Part shown: piece by piece, positions 47,450-58,089 of the stretch
Layout of the letters: each line of letters begins with the position of its first letter
Numbering within the stretch: position 1 is the stretch's first letter
Assembly (NCBI GenBank): GCA_016169945.1
Contig: JADLSH010000395.1
Location: 9,204,001-9,268,000 of the forward strand
DNA from: Trachythela sp. YZ-2020
Lineage: Eukaryota; Cnidaria; Anthozoa; Malacalcyonacea; Clavulariidae
Direction of reading: 5' to 3'
DNA: 64,000 nucleotides
Position numbers and translations under genes: made by a program
Notes under the pieces: model-generated
What the model saw: the letters and a program-made list of their open reading frames with translations, nothing else
What the model was told of the DNA's origin: nothing
Databases searched by the model: none

Positions 47450-47784
47450 GATCTGCAAAAGACGATGACGTTCTTGAAGTTTTGTCTAGTTACAAGTGCT
47501 ACCGGGTCGTTAACAAGGAAAACATGCTGAAGATTATCAATGAGCTGGCTCATTAAGAATTGGTACAGCGGCCAAAATACATTGCAAATGCCTGGATTCC
47601 TATCTTTAAGAAGTTAAAAATACACGAACAATTTCAATCTGTAGAAAGCTTGAATTCCCTTTACGTGGTGAAAAATCACCAAATAGCAAACCCCACCAAC
47701 GATGCTGAAAGAGAATGTCTGTCTCATTTGAAACGATTTATCAAATCCCTTGACGAGTCTTTGCTTTGTGCCTTTGATGTTTAG
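47450..47784 (+). pseudogene. Fragment of a HECT-type protein (segment before the C-lobe)
   Basis: The reading contains AKDDDVLEVLSSYKCYRVVN, MLKIINELAH, a stop, then ELVQRPKYIANAW and NDAERECLSHLKRFIKSLDE. This is the stretch that joins the two lobes in the amplified G2E3-like proteins (AH.ELIQ.P.Y...W and LKR.IR.LDE). The reading ends before the catalytic Cys region. Same family as the pieces at 18.5, 23.7-25.1 and 39.6 kb. Confidence 0.5.
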
Positions 47785-48089
47785 TGAAGAAAGTGGTCTC
47801 GCTCGTCGACCTGTCGCACACACCTGTGCTCCTGTACTTGTGATCCCATCAAATTATCATTCCTACAATGAACAGACGGAAGAGTATAGTAACATTTTAA
47901 GCCGCTCATCAGAATGGTCATTTCACATAGTATGATTGAACTGTAATAACTGGCACTACAAAGCCAATTGTTTTATAAGTATATACTGATCACTATAATT
48001 TACATTGGGTAACTTTTGAACGTATTGAACTTAAACATTTTTAGCGTTAAACTGTTTGTGATCAGGTATAAGGTTTATAATTGTTATTT
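47785..48089. other. Short spacer
   Basis: No feature recognised. Confidence 0.35.
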
Positions 48090-49190
48090 CCTTTATTAAA
48101 ATTGCGTTCAGAAATAGTTGCATACTGTTTGATAGTGATCGTCATCATAATGATCAGGGACAAGTTGATTGATTTCATTTGCTTGCTCTTCGGTTAGTTG
48201 AATGGTGCTTTCAGGAACAATGACCATGTTATGACCATGTTATGACCATGTTAGTGCTAAAGGAGAACTATGGTGCATTGTGCACAGACCGTGGTAGTTC
48301 CACTGGTTAACAAACTCAATTACTGAAGCTTGTATTGCCGGTAAGTAAACGTAATGTAAAGCAAATATGTCAAGTTCATCATGAGCATCAAGAATCTCAT
48401 TTTCCTCCATAAACATGAAAATGTATTTGTAATAGGCAGACAACACTCTGTTTAATTCTGCCCAAAGACGCTCGATCCGTTGATTATGCACACTGCATCT
48501 GGCAATAAAACTTCCCCGATTAAGCCCTCGGTTTTGTATCATAAAATGTTCAACATCCACATTTTCTATGCCTTTATCGGCTCTCACACGAGAGGATATT
48601 CCTGTGCGAGATTGTTGACACAGCATTGTAGATATATGATCACTCTACTGTATCCGTCAATACATCCATGAAAGACGAATCTCCAACTAATAAGTTTGTG
48701 GTTGGAGTCGATGTGCCATAGGTTATTTTGCTTTTTCACATTTTAGAACGGTGTTCAATAGCATAGCGCAGTCGTATTGTGTGGTTAATAGGGTCAATTG
48801 CGTGCAATGCTTCTCTGACTTTCCATCTCTGTACAAGAATAGCACAAGCTCGCAATGTCCCTCGTGTGTATGTTTCTCTGGAGTAAGGGGTCCACCTTAG
48901 AATATCTCTAATGTTTGTCTCAAGATCTTCAACCGAAATATCACTGTAGGAATCAGCAATGCCGTCTGTAGATGGTCTTTGCGCTTACACCGAAACAGTT
49001 GGCGATCGCTTTCCATTGCATACCAGTAGCACGAAGTACTTCAATTTGCTCTCCAGAAATGGTGTACCATCTTCGACCACCTGAACTGTGTTCCTGTGGA
49101 GGGCATCTTTTCGTACCCTGGATGTTTTTTGATTGTATGTGTTTATCTGAAGTTTTTCTCTTAAATCCTGGAGCAAGCTTGTAATAATTT
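48090..49190 (-). pseudogene. Integrase-core (DDE) protein, decayed copy 2
   Basis: From 49184 down: a helix-turn-helix-like segment (GEQIEVLRATGMQWKAIA, VSAKTIYRRH), a stop-ridden middle, then [20 protein letters not shown] and [10 protein letters not shown] (catalytic Asp strands). The long open part at 48626-48240 has [13 protein letters not shown] (second Asp), [11 protein letters not shown] (Glu region), [16 protein letters not shown] and a C-terminal NQWNYHGL. It is a different subfamily from the copy at 21.8 kb. The C-terminal end carries a triplicated ATGACCATGTT at about 48221-48253. Not functional as it stands. Confidence 0.75.
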
Positions 49191-50199
49191 GTCTAGTTGT
49201 TGGTACTTCATGATTGGTGATTACTAAAGATATACAATCTTTGCCATAATACCTTGGTACATTATAGCTTCAATAAAGAAATATAGTTATTTCATCCATT
49301 TCATTTCAATTTTGAATTTTCATCCATTTCATTTCAATATCCCATCCATTTCAATTTTGAGCTCATATCAGGAGAAGTCACGTTTGCCATGTGTAATATT
49401 TTGTGGTACCAACATTGAACGGGAGCGCGGAGGGAACTGAATATAAGTTACGTGATGGAATTTCAGTATTTGTCCCATAGTTTCTGGCAAAGATTGTCTA
49501 CATTTTGACATAGTGATGTCAAATAATTTTCTTAGTGATTAGTTCCCTTAAAAAGTATATTTCTTAATTTAGAAACTAAGAACAGGTATTTTCCCTTACC
49601 GAGTAGCTTCTGTGGTCTGTATGTGGGCATTTTTCGGGGGGAGGAGCATGTTTATAGTATTTTGACTGTTGAGCAACTTAATAACATTTCTGACATGTTT
49701 AGAAGAGATGGATTACTATTGTTTTCGCAAAATGCGGTAAAATATTGTGCTAGAGAAGGATATACCGTTTTTCACGACTAGTGACGCCCCTTTTGCCTTA
49801 GTGAATGGGAGAAGTGTGGATCGGGGCAACACTGAAATGATGGATGTCCGATGGGGTATGTTCAAATTATATCTTCAAATACCAAAAGATGGGCAAAAAC
49901 AAATCAAACTTTGTGGTCCTTGCTTTGCAAAGCATATTTGTAAGAATGCCAAGCATTAGGAAACAATAATATGTGATAACACAATTAGCGATAATCATAT
50001 ACTTGTATGGGGTCTGGGGTCAACACTAACAGCGTGGTGTTGACCGCACAACGCAACTAGGAATTGGATCTAAAAAAAAGACGAGGATTAATAAAACATG
50101 TAGTATGTAAGGTCTGGACAAAGTAAAAATTTAGATTGCCGTGTTTGAAACGTCGATCAATTTTAGCTTTATCACTCTTGATATATTCCTGTTAATGGA
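49191..50199. other. Intergenic with one unassigned ORF
   Basis: The ORF at 49747-49959 (+) has no recognised family. A repeated CATCCATTTCATTTCAAT word occurs at 49293-49356. Confidence 0.35.
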
Positions 50200-50650
50200 T
50201 ATATATATATATATATATAGACTTTAATTCAGCGTCTGCCACGGACATATAGAACAAATTGAGGGTTGCTTCGTGTGTGCCTAAGAGATATAAACAAAAT
50301 CTCGATGTTAAGAGCTAAAGCCCTTCGTCAGGAGAAATTAGTAGACAGATAAACACATTACGCAAAGCGCTATAAATGTCGTACAAGGGAAGGGAAGAGG
50401 GGATATAGAGGAAAGTATATAAGAAGTATTTAAGAGAAAAGAATGAGCTAGATGAAGGAGAGGCGCTCACTGATACCATCAGGCTGAATGGTGCCAAGTT
50501 TAAAAATGAGATGCTTTTCTTGCTTCCGACGGGTATCATTGCCACCAATAATGGGATGAATGACGCATATTTTCATATCAGAAAAGGAGTGGTTGGTACT
50601 GTTGAAGTGCCTAGCAACCGGTTTGTTGTGCACATTGTTCTGACTCCACA
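50200..50650 (-). mobile_element. 5'-truncated Penelope-like retroelement (3' end)
   Basis: The minus-strand reading from 50650 contains VARHFNSTNHSFSDMKI, GGNDTRRKQEKHLIFKLGT and QPDGISERLSFI, the conserved end of the GIY-YIG endonuclease region of Penelope-like elements. A 3' untranslated part follows, ending at a (TA)n tract (50200-50220). The reverse transcriptase and the GIY-YIG core are missing, so the copy is truncated at its 5' side. The TA tract may mark the insertion preference or the element end. Confidence 0.75.
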
Positions 50651-52393
50651 TATATATGTGGAGTTTTTATGAGCATTGGATTGGGTAACACATCCTCAAG
50701 CATGTCGTTACCACTAACTCCTTGAGTACTACTCAGTAGAAGTCGCAAAATGGATAGTGCTTCGTCATTGTGTCTAGCTTGATAAGAACACACCTTTGGA
50801 AATCTATGAAGAATATAGATATGGGAGCTTAGTTTTCTTTTCAACTCACATATTGAGCAACAGCAGTAAAACTATGGCAAAACTATCTTTGATTTCTGAA
50901 ACTGTATATGGTTGAACTTTTCAGGAACATCACTTTGTAGTAAACTTACTTTCACTTTGCGTATGGCCAGAACCGTTAGGGTTTGTCGTCCGGTTGGTGG
51001 CAATATCAGCCAAGCTGTTGTTGAATAAGCCTGCGGATAGGTTAACAATGATAAGATCAAATTAGCCGTTTGTCATGCAACGTGAAATACTGAACCATAA
51101 CAATGTTGCAAAGTAATACAACAACTACCTACAGTATTTGGCATTTGTTTTTAATTTCCTCGTGAAAAAAACGGGGTAGTAGATAACATTCTTGATACGT
51201 TTTCTATTTAACTACCCTGCAACGGTACAAAACTAGGATAATATCTTCAAAATTATATCAGCGATTATGATTGTAAATCTCCCGGGACATATCACTACTA
51301 TACATGATAAAATTTATTGACTGACTCTACTCGTAAAAAGGTGGCTAAAGCATGTTCGCGACACGTTATTAAATTTTCAATAGCTAATTGAGAACTTCGA
51401 TGTCATGCACAAACTGTACTTGACCCTCTTTTCGCATTGAATAGCCAGAACAGTTTCATAGCTAATCCCAGTATGACATTAAGTGTTTATTCTAGAACTT
51501 ACAAACAATTGCACAAAAAATCTGGAATGTAAGTGAAAACGAGAAACTGGTCATAGTATCCATTCTACCGTGGGACTTAACTCTAAGCAACAAAAGATTA
51601 CAGGAAGCAATATTGGACATAACATTTTTCGTACAATTTATAGCATGTAAAATTAAGACCTTGTTTAAAAGAGGCACTTTCAACTCACTTTGACGAAGCT
51701 CCTGTCTCATATCTCTGCTACCTGTGCCCGCAACAATTTGTGTACTGGTTGAAGCACCAATTGAATAGCCAGCAAAGAAGTCATGGTCAAGATTATCCAA
51801 ACTTGAATATTAAATAGAAGTAAAACCATTAATTTACGGACTGTACAATGGGAAGATTTTTACGTACGTACTTATCAAATTTAATGTTGTACCCATGCAG
51901 CTGTAAGTGAAGTCATCTATACTGAATACTACCAATAGACAAATAGGGAAATATACAATTGGCATTTTGAACTGTGTATAATAACAGTGTATTTCGACTT
52001 GAAGTCCTTCGCATACTTTTTTTCGAAAAGGGTGCCCTTTGTTTTTTATTCTGCCTTATAGCAGAAAGTTCTATACATTTGTGTCCATATACACACTCTT
52101 GCATATTAGAAAATCCATTTATATTAACCAAGTTGACAGCTCAAGGTATGCGGTGAGCCAATTTAACCTAACATTCTATTCTGCACTGCAACAATTTATT
52201 TATGCAGGACCAGGTAAAGAGGTCTGATAAGGGTTTTCAGGTTGGCTTACCACCTCACCTTTCATAGATGGGTACTTACCACTATGATTTTCGGTGAAAC
52301 GATTGTCTTCCACTAGCGTTTGTTGCGGTAATATGGGCAATGTGGGTGGGACTAGCACTAAAGGCTGATCAGCAGCACCGATTTGTAACTCTC
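50651..52393 (-). CDS. Candidate multi-exon gene of unknown function, cut by the Penelope insertion
   Basis: Candidate minus-strand exons are 52280-52393 (ELQIGAADQPLVLVPPTLPI, donor GTAAGT), 51689-51801 (LDHDFFAGYSIGASTSTQIV, donor GTGAGT), 50950-51014 (LADIATNRTTNPNGSGHTQS, donor GTAAGT) and about 50651-50815 (CSYQARHNDEALSILRLLLS ... GVSGNDMLEDVLPNPML). The last runs directly into the truncated retroelement. Splice sites look good, but the first two exons are not in phase with each other, so an exon is missing or some borders are wrong. No domain is recognised. Confidence 0.3.
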
Positions 52394-52693
52394 CTGGTAA
52401 AAAATATGGATAAAATTTGCATTTTGAGGGAAAGGTTAAATACACATTTCATATATTACTAAAATCACTAAACTGGCCACATCCCGCTAAGAATTTCAAA
52501 CGGGAAAAGACGTTTGATAAACGGGGAAAGACGTTTGATAATTCCAAATTCAATTTTCGTTCAGTCATGTGATCAAATTGTTTCATCATTTTGGTCACAT
52601 GACTTCACGATTTTACAAATTCTATTTTAAGATACCTCAATTACCCGCCACTCAGCCACTGTACGTTTCGTTCGTCGTTTTATAAATACAAAC

Positions 52694-54361
52694 ATGGCGT
52701 TCATTCAAATAAAAATAATTTATACATACTATACAAGAAAAAGGACAACTCCGATCTTTATCTCTGAAGACGAACTCCTGTCAGATGATTTCCAGTCTTT
52801 TAAGGATAGATTGATAACAGAAGTACCACACTTGGCCAAAACATGTTCGCCTTTACAACTCACGGTTTTAGACGATCAGCTGGAGGTTGATCTGTCTCCG
52901 GAATATTTTCCATTGCAAATGAGGGAGTTACTGAACAAAAAGAAGGAAATAACATTGCAAGCATTTACATTTGAGTCTCCAGGCTCAGGAACGGCAGTGC
53001 CAGTGGAGTCACATCAATCTTTGCCAAGAACCGAAGTTCGAAGCCGAAGGGCGCTTGAACTCCCTGCTTTATTTGATGACAGTGAAGGCGAAGACAACGT
53101 CCACGAGCACAAGGACTCAGACACACCAGCTCAAGAAATCTACTTATCTCCTGTTGATAAACTTGTCGAATCAAAGCGAAGAGAAATAAAAACTCAAAAA
53201 GAAAAAATCGCCGAAAAAATCGCAGAGATCGAAGACCTTGAGGAATCATTTTCAGTAAAGCCTTTCGCTTTGGACGTGAGCCGCCCTGCTTGTTCAAAAT
53301 GTCACTTGCGTGCCGGCCACACTCGTCCTAATTGTCAAAACGAATTGTGCACGTCTGCTCGTCTTTGTGGAGACTTGAAAAGGCATCCAGAGGAGAAGAA
53401 AGAGATCAAAGACTTACAATCAGAGTTAAAACTCTTGAATACTACACTAAAAAAAACAAAATGATGAACTATCAAATATACAAGCAACTGTTAAGAGCTC
53501 GAAAAGAACATATTCTCAGTTGATACACTCTGATTTGATTAACAGCAACAAACAAAAATATATCTCTAAAAGTTTGAATGGTTGCAAAATAATAAACTGG
53601 ATGCAGTTGAATACAGACTCAAAAAAGATCGAAAAAATGTGCTACGGAAAAGTACCAGGTTCAAAGAAGAATTTACAAGAAATAATTGTTCAGCACGATA
53701 CCCAAGAGCAGCAAATTGCCGTTAATTCAAAAACAAACAAGACTAATCAACAAGTGAAACAGCTATGGGAAAAAAGGGGTTGTATTTCCTGGTAGTGGGC
53801 GATATATTGTCACGAAGAGAAATCTGCTACCGCGTCGCGTGCTATGAATGCGTCTATACCGATTCCATCAACAACAGAAGAAGAGATGTATCAAAACGAA
53901 CTTGGCGATTCGTGAAAGCGAGAGGGAAGCGACGAAGAATTTAAGTCACGATTCCCAGTATTTTCCAATGCCAGTCAATAAGCCGCCTGTTATGGTACAG
54001 ACATCTTCGAGTTCGTATCCTCAGCTTGAGCACCTTGGTTACGGACAAAACAGTGCAGGTACACCAATAGCTTTTCCCATGTTTTTTTAATCCGCATGTA
54101 AACTCGGCGATCCCTGCTGCATTTATGCCTACGGCTACGGAAGCTCAAATGTATCACAATTATATTCCAAACATACCGCCAGCACAAACTTTTAGTCGAG
54201 AACTGCAACCTACTGTGTTGAATACCCACAATATAAATGTTGAACACATGTATCGCCACAACGACTCTACTGCATGTGCCAATGCGTTGACAATACCTGT
54301 TCAAGCCGACGAAAACCCACTTGATGTGCTCACAAAAGCAATTACAGATAGAGGGATCTGA
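52694..54361 (+). pseudogene. Accessory gene of the TA transposon: coiled coil and zinc cluster
   Basis: The ATG at 52694 (AACATGGCG context) opens a 256-residue frame. It holds an acidic central linker (DDSEGEDN), a coiled coil (SPVDKLVESKRREIKTQKEK) and a zinc-knuckle-like cluster at about residues 200-230 (C-x2-C-x4-H...C-x4-C...C...H). After the stop at 53462-53464 the same protein continues in another frame (SDLINSNKQKYISKSLNG ... KQLWEKRG) to 53795. Further shifts lead to NASIPIPSTTEEEMYQNELG and a Pro/Ser/Thr-rich end near 54361. The first shift lies in an A-rich homopolymer, so sequencing error is possible. Comparable proteins with this Cys cluster are widespread in cnidarian and sponge genomes (memory). 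A DNA- or transposase-binding role is an inference. Confidence 0.6.
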
Positions 54362-54930
54362 TTGCCACACTTCATTCAGCTGGATATTAATTGTTATTGT
54401 TGTTGTTTTTTTATCAGTACATATTGACTGTTTGGTTTTGACTACACCTGAGTAAGTTTAGACTGTTGAGTTTCTATTTTAATATAGTATAATAGCTTCA
54501 GTTAATGTGTTTTCAATAGCCACGATGCTCATATTTGTTTACTTGTAATAAATATTAAATATAGGGTGTGTGCTACATTTGTGCAGCTATAAATAACTCA
54601 ACGTCAGAATATTACTATATAATGTTATTATTATACAGAATGAGTCTGTATAATAGTCATATAGTATAATAGTATAACATATATAGTCAGTTTTTGCAAT
54701 TACTGTAAAATAAAAACAAAACGAAGTATGTTATAAAGCACAAAAACACCCGTGATATATAATAAGAATATATAATAATACAACAGCAAATATAACATTT
54801 TGATATTTTACATTAATATTTTGTAAGGATTGTTTAGAGACAAGTGGTAACGATACTTGCTATTACTGCCGTTGTCTCATAGTTACAAATTTACATTAAA
54901 AACCGGGCAAAATGAAGTAGTTTACTCGGT

Positions 54931-55981
54931 TTACACTCTCTGTAGATATTGCACATGATTATAAAATCCTCGAAGGTCGCTAACAGTTATTTCTTGAAGA
55001 GCCCTGTACACATCAACATGGATATTGAATTGAAGAATGTTACGAAATTCGTAGCGATGCAAAACTGTTTTGAATTTATTAAATAATAACTCGACAGGAT
55101 TCAATTCTGGGGAATAGACAGGGAGATAAATCATTGTTACCCCAAAACTATCCAGCCATTCTGCCAAAACTCTGCCCCCTTCGAACCTGTGAATAGCTGC
55201 ATTGTCCATAACAATATAGTCGCCATACTCCAGAACTGGAATTCCGTTAGGCTGGGTTGTCTGACTAGCTTCGTAAAAAAGTTTAGAAATTCTACCGTGT
55301 TGGAAGCACCGTTGATAGTATTTGCGTACATCACACCTGATGTTCCACAAAGTACATTTACGGTCACATTTCGTGTTTGGGCATTTCGCATTACTTCAAT
55401 ACAATGTGTTCCTTTGACAGAGTGGCCATAATGTGGGTTTGCGCAGTCCACTTTGACTCCTGTCTCATCAAAAAATTTGATTCTGTGCGGGTCTAAAGTG
55501 TTCATGAAATTAATGTACATCTGACAATATTCGATGTTTTCAGGTGTAAACTTTTCTGCCGAAGGTCGAATCATCCTTTTCCACGTCATTATACCGGTAG
55601 ATAATCGAGTGCGAACGGCTCTTCCTATAGCTGAAATAGAGGGGTTACATGCTGTGAAACGTTCTACGTTTTCTTTGTATGGCATGGACGGCCTATTTTC
55701 CTTCAAAATTCTAACAAATTCTAGCTCGGGTTGCTCAAGCGGCGATTTTAAACCACGCACTGAAAGATAATACTCTAATCTTCCCATTTCGCAAAGTTAT
55801 TCCAAACTCGCTTGGGAACGCCAGCTGTAACTTTAAATCTACGTTCAATCGCTCGAAAGCTTCCCGTATAATATCCCGTCGTAACATCTCCACCTTCGAA
55901 TAAAATTGTGTGTACTATAAGAGACCGTAAGTCTTTGTGTAAGGCTTTTCCTTGGCTGTATGTCCGGCCATAAACATTCAT
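54931..55981 (-). pseudogene. Tc1/mariner-superfamily DDE transposase, two frameshifts
   Basis: From the ATG at 55981: an N-terminal DNA-binding part (RAIERRFKVTAGVPKRVW). After a shift at about 55785 come PSISAIGRAVRTRLSTG and the catalytic Asp in IKFFDETG. After a shift near 55280 come the second Asp in YIVMDNAAIH and the final acidic residue in YSPELNPVELLF, followed by a C-terminal helix region to 54931. YSPELNPxE is diagnostic of the Tc1/mariner/IS630 fold. Both shifts go in the same direction (-1) and the second lies in a run of six T. Total length would be about 340 residues, the usual size. It cuts at the terminal repeats if intact. Confidence 0.82.
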
Positions 55982-56287
55982 CGTTTTTCATGGTGCTTGG
56001 CGCGTAAATTCAAAAAAATTCAAACTGAATTTGTAAAATCGTGAAGTCATGTGACCAAAATGATGAAACAATTTGATCACATGACTGAACGAAAATTGAA
56101 TTTGGAATTATCAACCGTCTTTTCCCGTTTGAAATTATTAGCGGGATGTGGCCAGTTTAGTGATTTTAGTAATAAATTGGGAATTGATGCAACCACTACC
56201 TATTTGTTTTGAATAAATTTTCTTCATGCAAAAACTAATATCAAGTAGAAATTTGGGTACATGAAAATACTGAACAGTACAACTAGA

Positions 56288-57243
56288 CAGTGGCGTAGCT
56301 AGCGGTCCTGCCGTCCCGCTGGGCGGGACTAAAAATTTCCAAAAATAATGAGGAAATGTTTTATAGTGAAACCAAAATCACAGCTTTGCTCATTCTGAAA
56401 ATTTAAATATTAATTATGCTCATTTTTCAGTGCTTTCATTTGTTATTTATTTAAATTTTACGCAATGTTGCTGTCTGCTCTTTGACCTCTTTATTGCCTA
56501 GCAACTGAAACCCATTATTGCTTACGCAATTCGTGTAATCGCATATCTTGTGTTCCGCTGATATTGCAATTCCGCTGATATATGCAATACTATTTTATAC
56601 AAGAAATTCTGGTTTCTGGTTGGATAATTGGCGCAGCGCATGCCCAGAACGGCTGTTTTTAATGCTGAAGTCCCGCTATTTTATAAAGGCGGAGGTTGTT
56701 AATACTCAGCCTTTCTCGCGAAGCTTTCTCTTGTGATATTCACGACTGTGACGGAATATGCAATACTATTTTATACAAGAAATTCTGGTTTCTGGTTGGA
56801 TAATTGGCGCAGCGCATGCCCAGAACGGCTGTTTTTAATGCTGAAGTCCCGCTATTTTATAAAGGCGGAGGTTGTTAATACTCAGCCTTTCTCGCGAAGC
56901 TTTCTGCGCGAGTATTCACGACTGTGACGGTAGGTCATTATCATATTACTATTCATATCATATTTGATATTGCTTTTGTGATTTGTATATACAATGGTTT
57001 CAGCAGCGTGGCGAATCCTGTTGCTATTCAATTATGTGAAGCCTATATTGTAAATGCTTTGTTGATAAGGCCTTTCTCTGTTCGACCAACTGCCAAACAA
57101 AATGTTATTGTTAATGAGCGACCAACTCCGAATTTAACGATTAAGAATAAGGGCAATATTTTTGCTTAACACAGCACTTCTCTGAGCCCACACAGATCTT
57201 CTCTGAGCCCACACAGATCTTCTCTGAGCCAGCTACGCCACTG
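56288..57243. mobile_element. hAT-like nonautonomous element with an internal tandem duplication
   Basis: Ends CAGTGGCGTAGCTAGC and CCAGCTACGCCACTG are flanked by CAACTAGA (56280-56287) and CAACTAGG (57244-57251), an 8-bp duplication with one change. Inside, a block of about 150 bp (ATGCAATACTATTTTATACA ... CTCGCGAAGCTTTCT) is repeated at about 56581 and 56758. A 24-bp unit (TCTCTGAGCCCACACAGATC) is repeated near the right end. Identical ORFs in the two blocks are repeat by-products. Confidence 0.85.
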
Positions 57244-57251
57244 CAACTAGG

Positions 57252-57911
57252 ATAAGTTGGATAACATGCACAAACTTTTGCCAATGATTAATATTGACTA
57301 TTGAAAATTTATCTACTTGGACATCATGGCATGATTTAATATACAGCTAATTAAAGTTTGTAACATACATTAAATTTTAAATTATGTACCGTATTCTACC
57401 CATCCATCAATTAGGTTTTGTTCTACAAATAGCTTAGGTACTCTGTCGAACGCCAGATGATTTTTTAACTACTTGTCAAGGGAGGGGTCTTTCACATTAA
57501 TGGGTTAAATATATTTCCATTACAAACGTTCACAGTTCTTCGCTCAGATAAATCCTAATTAACTTTGAAAATTTGTTGTCAATGAGACATTTTTTGGGAC
57601 AAACAGACGATGAATTATTACTTCAATTATTACTGAATGGTGTGCATTACATGTTTGCAAATATTTTTCTTTGAATTATCTATGATGCTGGAAGAAACAC
57701 CTATAATGGCTCAAGGCAAATGCGACTAAAAGTTCAGTTGTACTTAATCCAGTGTAACTGAATCTATATTATGGGTGTTCATCTTGTGTATAAAAGAAAT
57801 TATGGGGCAACATTTTCAGTGTAACTATTTTGAACTCGCCCCTTTAGGCACATTGCTATACGCATCTAAAGAACAATGGCTTAATATAGGCTTAATACAA
57901 TTGTTACTTAC
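57252..57911. other. AT-rich spacer
   Basis: No gene recognised. Confidence 0.4.
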
Positions 57912-58086
57912 CACTTTGATTTGGGGTAAATATCATCCTCGTACCCAGGATTTTCCCTCTGTGGAGATAAAACCCTGGATGGAGCTGGTCACGTGACTCA
58001 TACAAAATGTATTGCCTCAGGGGGTGAGGGGAAAGTGTCATATTACATGTTTCCACTTCGTAGGCCATCTTTCCCGTTTCCGCCAT
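57912..58086 (-). CDS. Candidate first exon divergent from RecQ copy 2
   Basis: An ATG at 58084-58086 opens a frame (MAETGKMAYEVETCNMTLS ... SRDQLHPGFYLHRGKILGT) that runs into a strong GTAAGT donor at 57910-57911. Related sequence occurs at 46360-46483 and in part at 40142-40190, with indels that preserve the peptide over part of its length, which suggests past coding selection. Its ATG overlaps the RecQ ATG on the other strand, within one CATG. Function unknown. Further exons were not found downstream, so this is low confidence as a gene. Confidence 0.4.
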
Positions 58087-58089
58087 GTT
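58080..58089 (+). promoter_or_regulatory. YY1-like motif at the RecQ copy 2 start, shared by divergent ATGs
   Basis: CCGCCATGTT matches the YY1 consensus and contains both the + strand ATG (58085) and the - strand ATG (58086). It is the counterpart of the motif at 4079-4088 before copy 1. Confidence 0.4.

Larger units (their letters stand above)
52456..56172. mobile_element. Complete-ended 3.7-kb DNA transposon, TA target, two genes
   Basis: Terminal inverted repeats of about 150-170 bp begin TTACTAAAATCACTAAACTG at the left (52456) and end with the complement at 56172. A TA dinucleotide duplication lies outside both (52454-52455 and 56173-56174). Each repeat contains an inner palindrome GTCATGTGATC ... 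GGTCACATGAC. The left repeat has an extra 22-bp tandem unit (AAACGGGGAAAGACGTTTGAT). Between the ends are a zinc-cluster/coiled-coil gene (+) and a DDE transposase gene (-), convergent. TA targeting and the transposase type place it in the Tc1/mariner superfamily; the second gene is unusual for that group. Confidence 0.88.

Noticed and set aside
52039..52227. Overlapping 60-70-residue ORFs at 51.9-52.2 kb
   Set aside because: Same DNA open in three frames on two strands without family resemblance.
52681..52688. TATAAATA as TATA box of the accessory gene
   Set aside because: It lies only 6 bases before the ATG, too close for a start site 25-30 bp downstream that includes this ATG.
55260..55300. 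Programmed -1 ribosomal frameshift in the transposase
   Set aside because: The T-run is not preceded by the right base in frame to form an X-XXY-YYZ site, and a second shift near 55785 has no slippery site.
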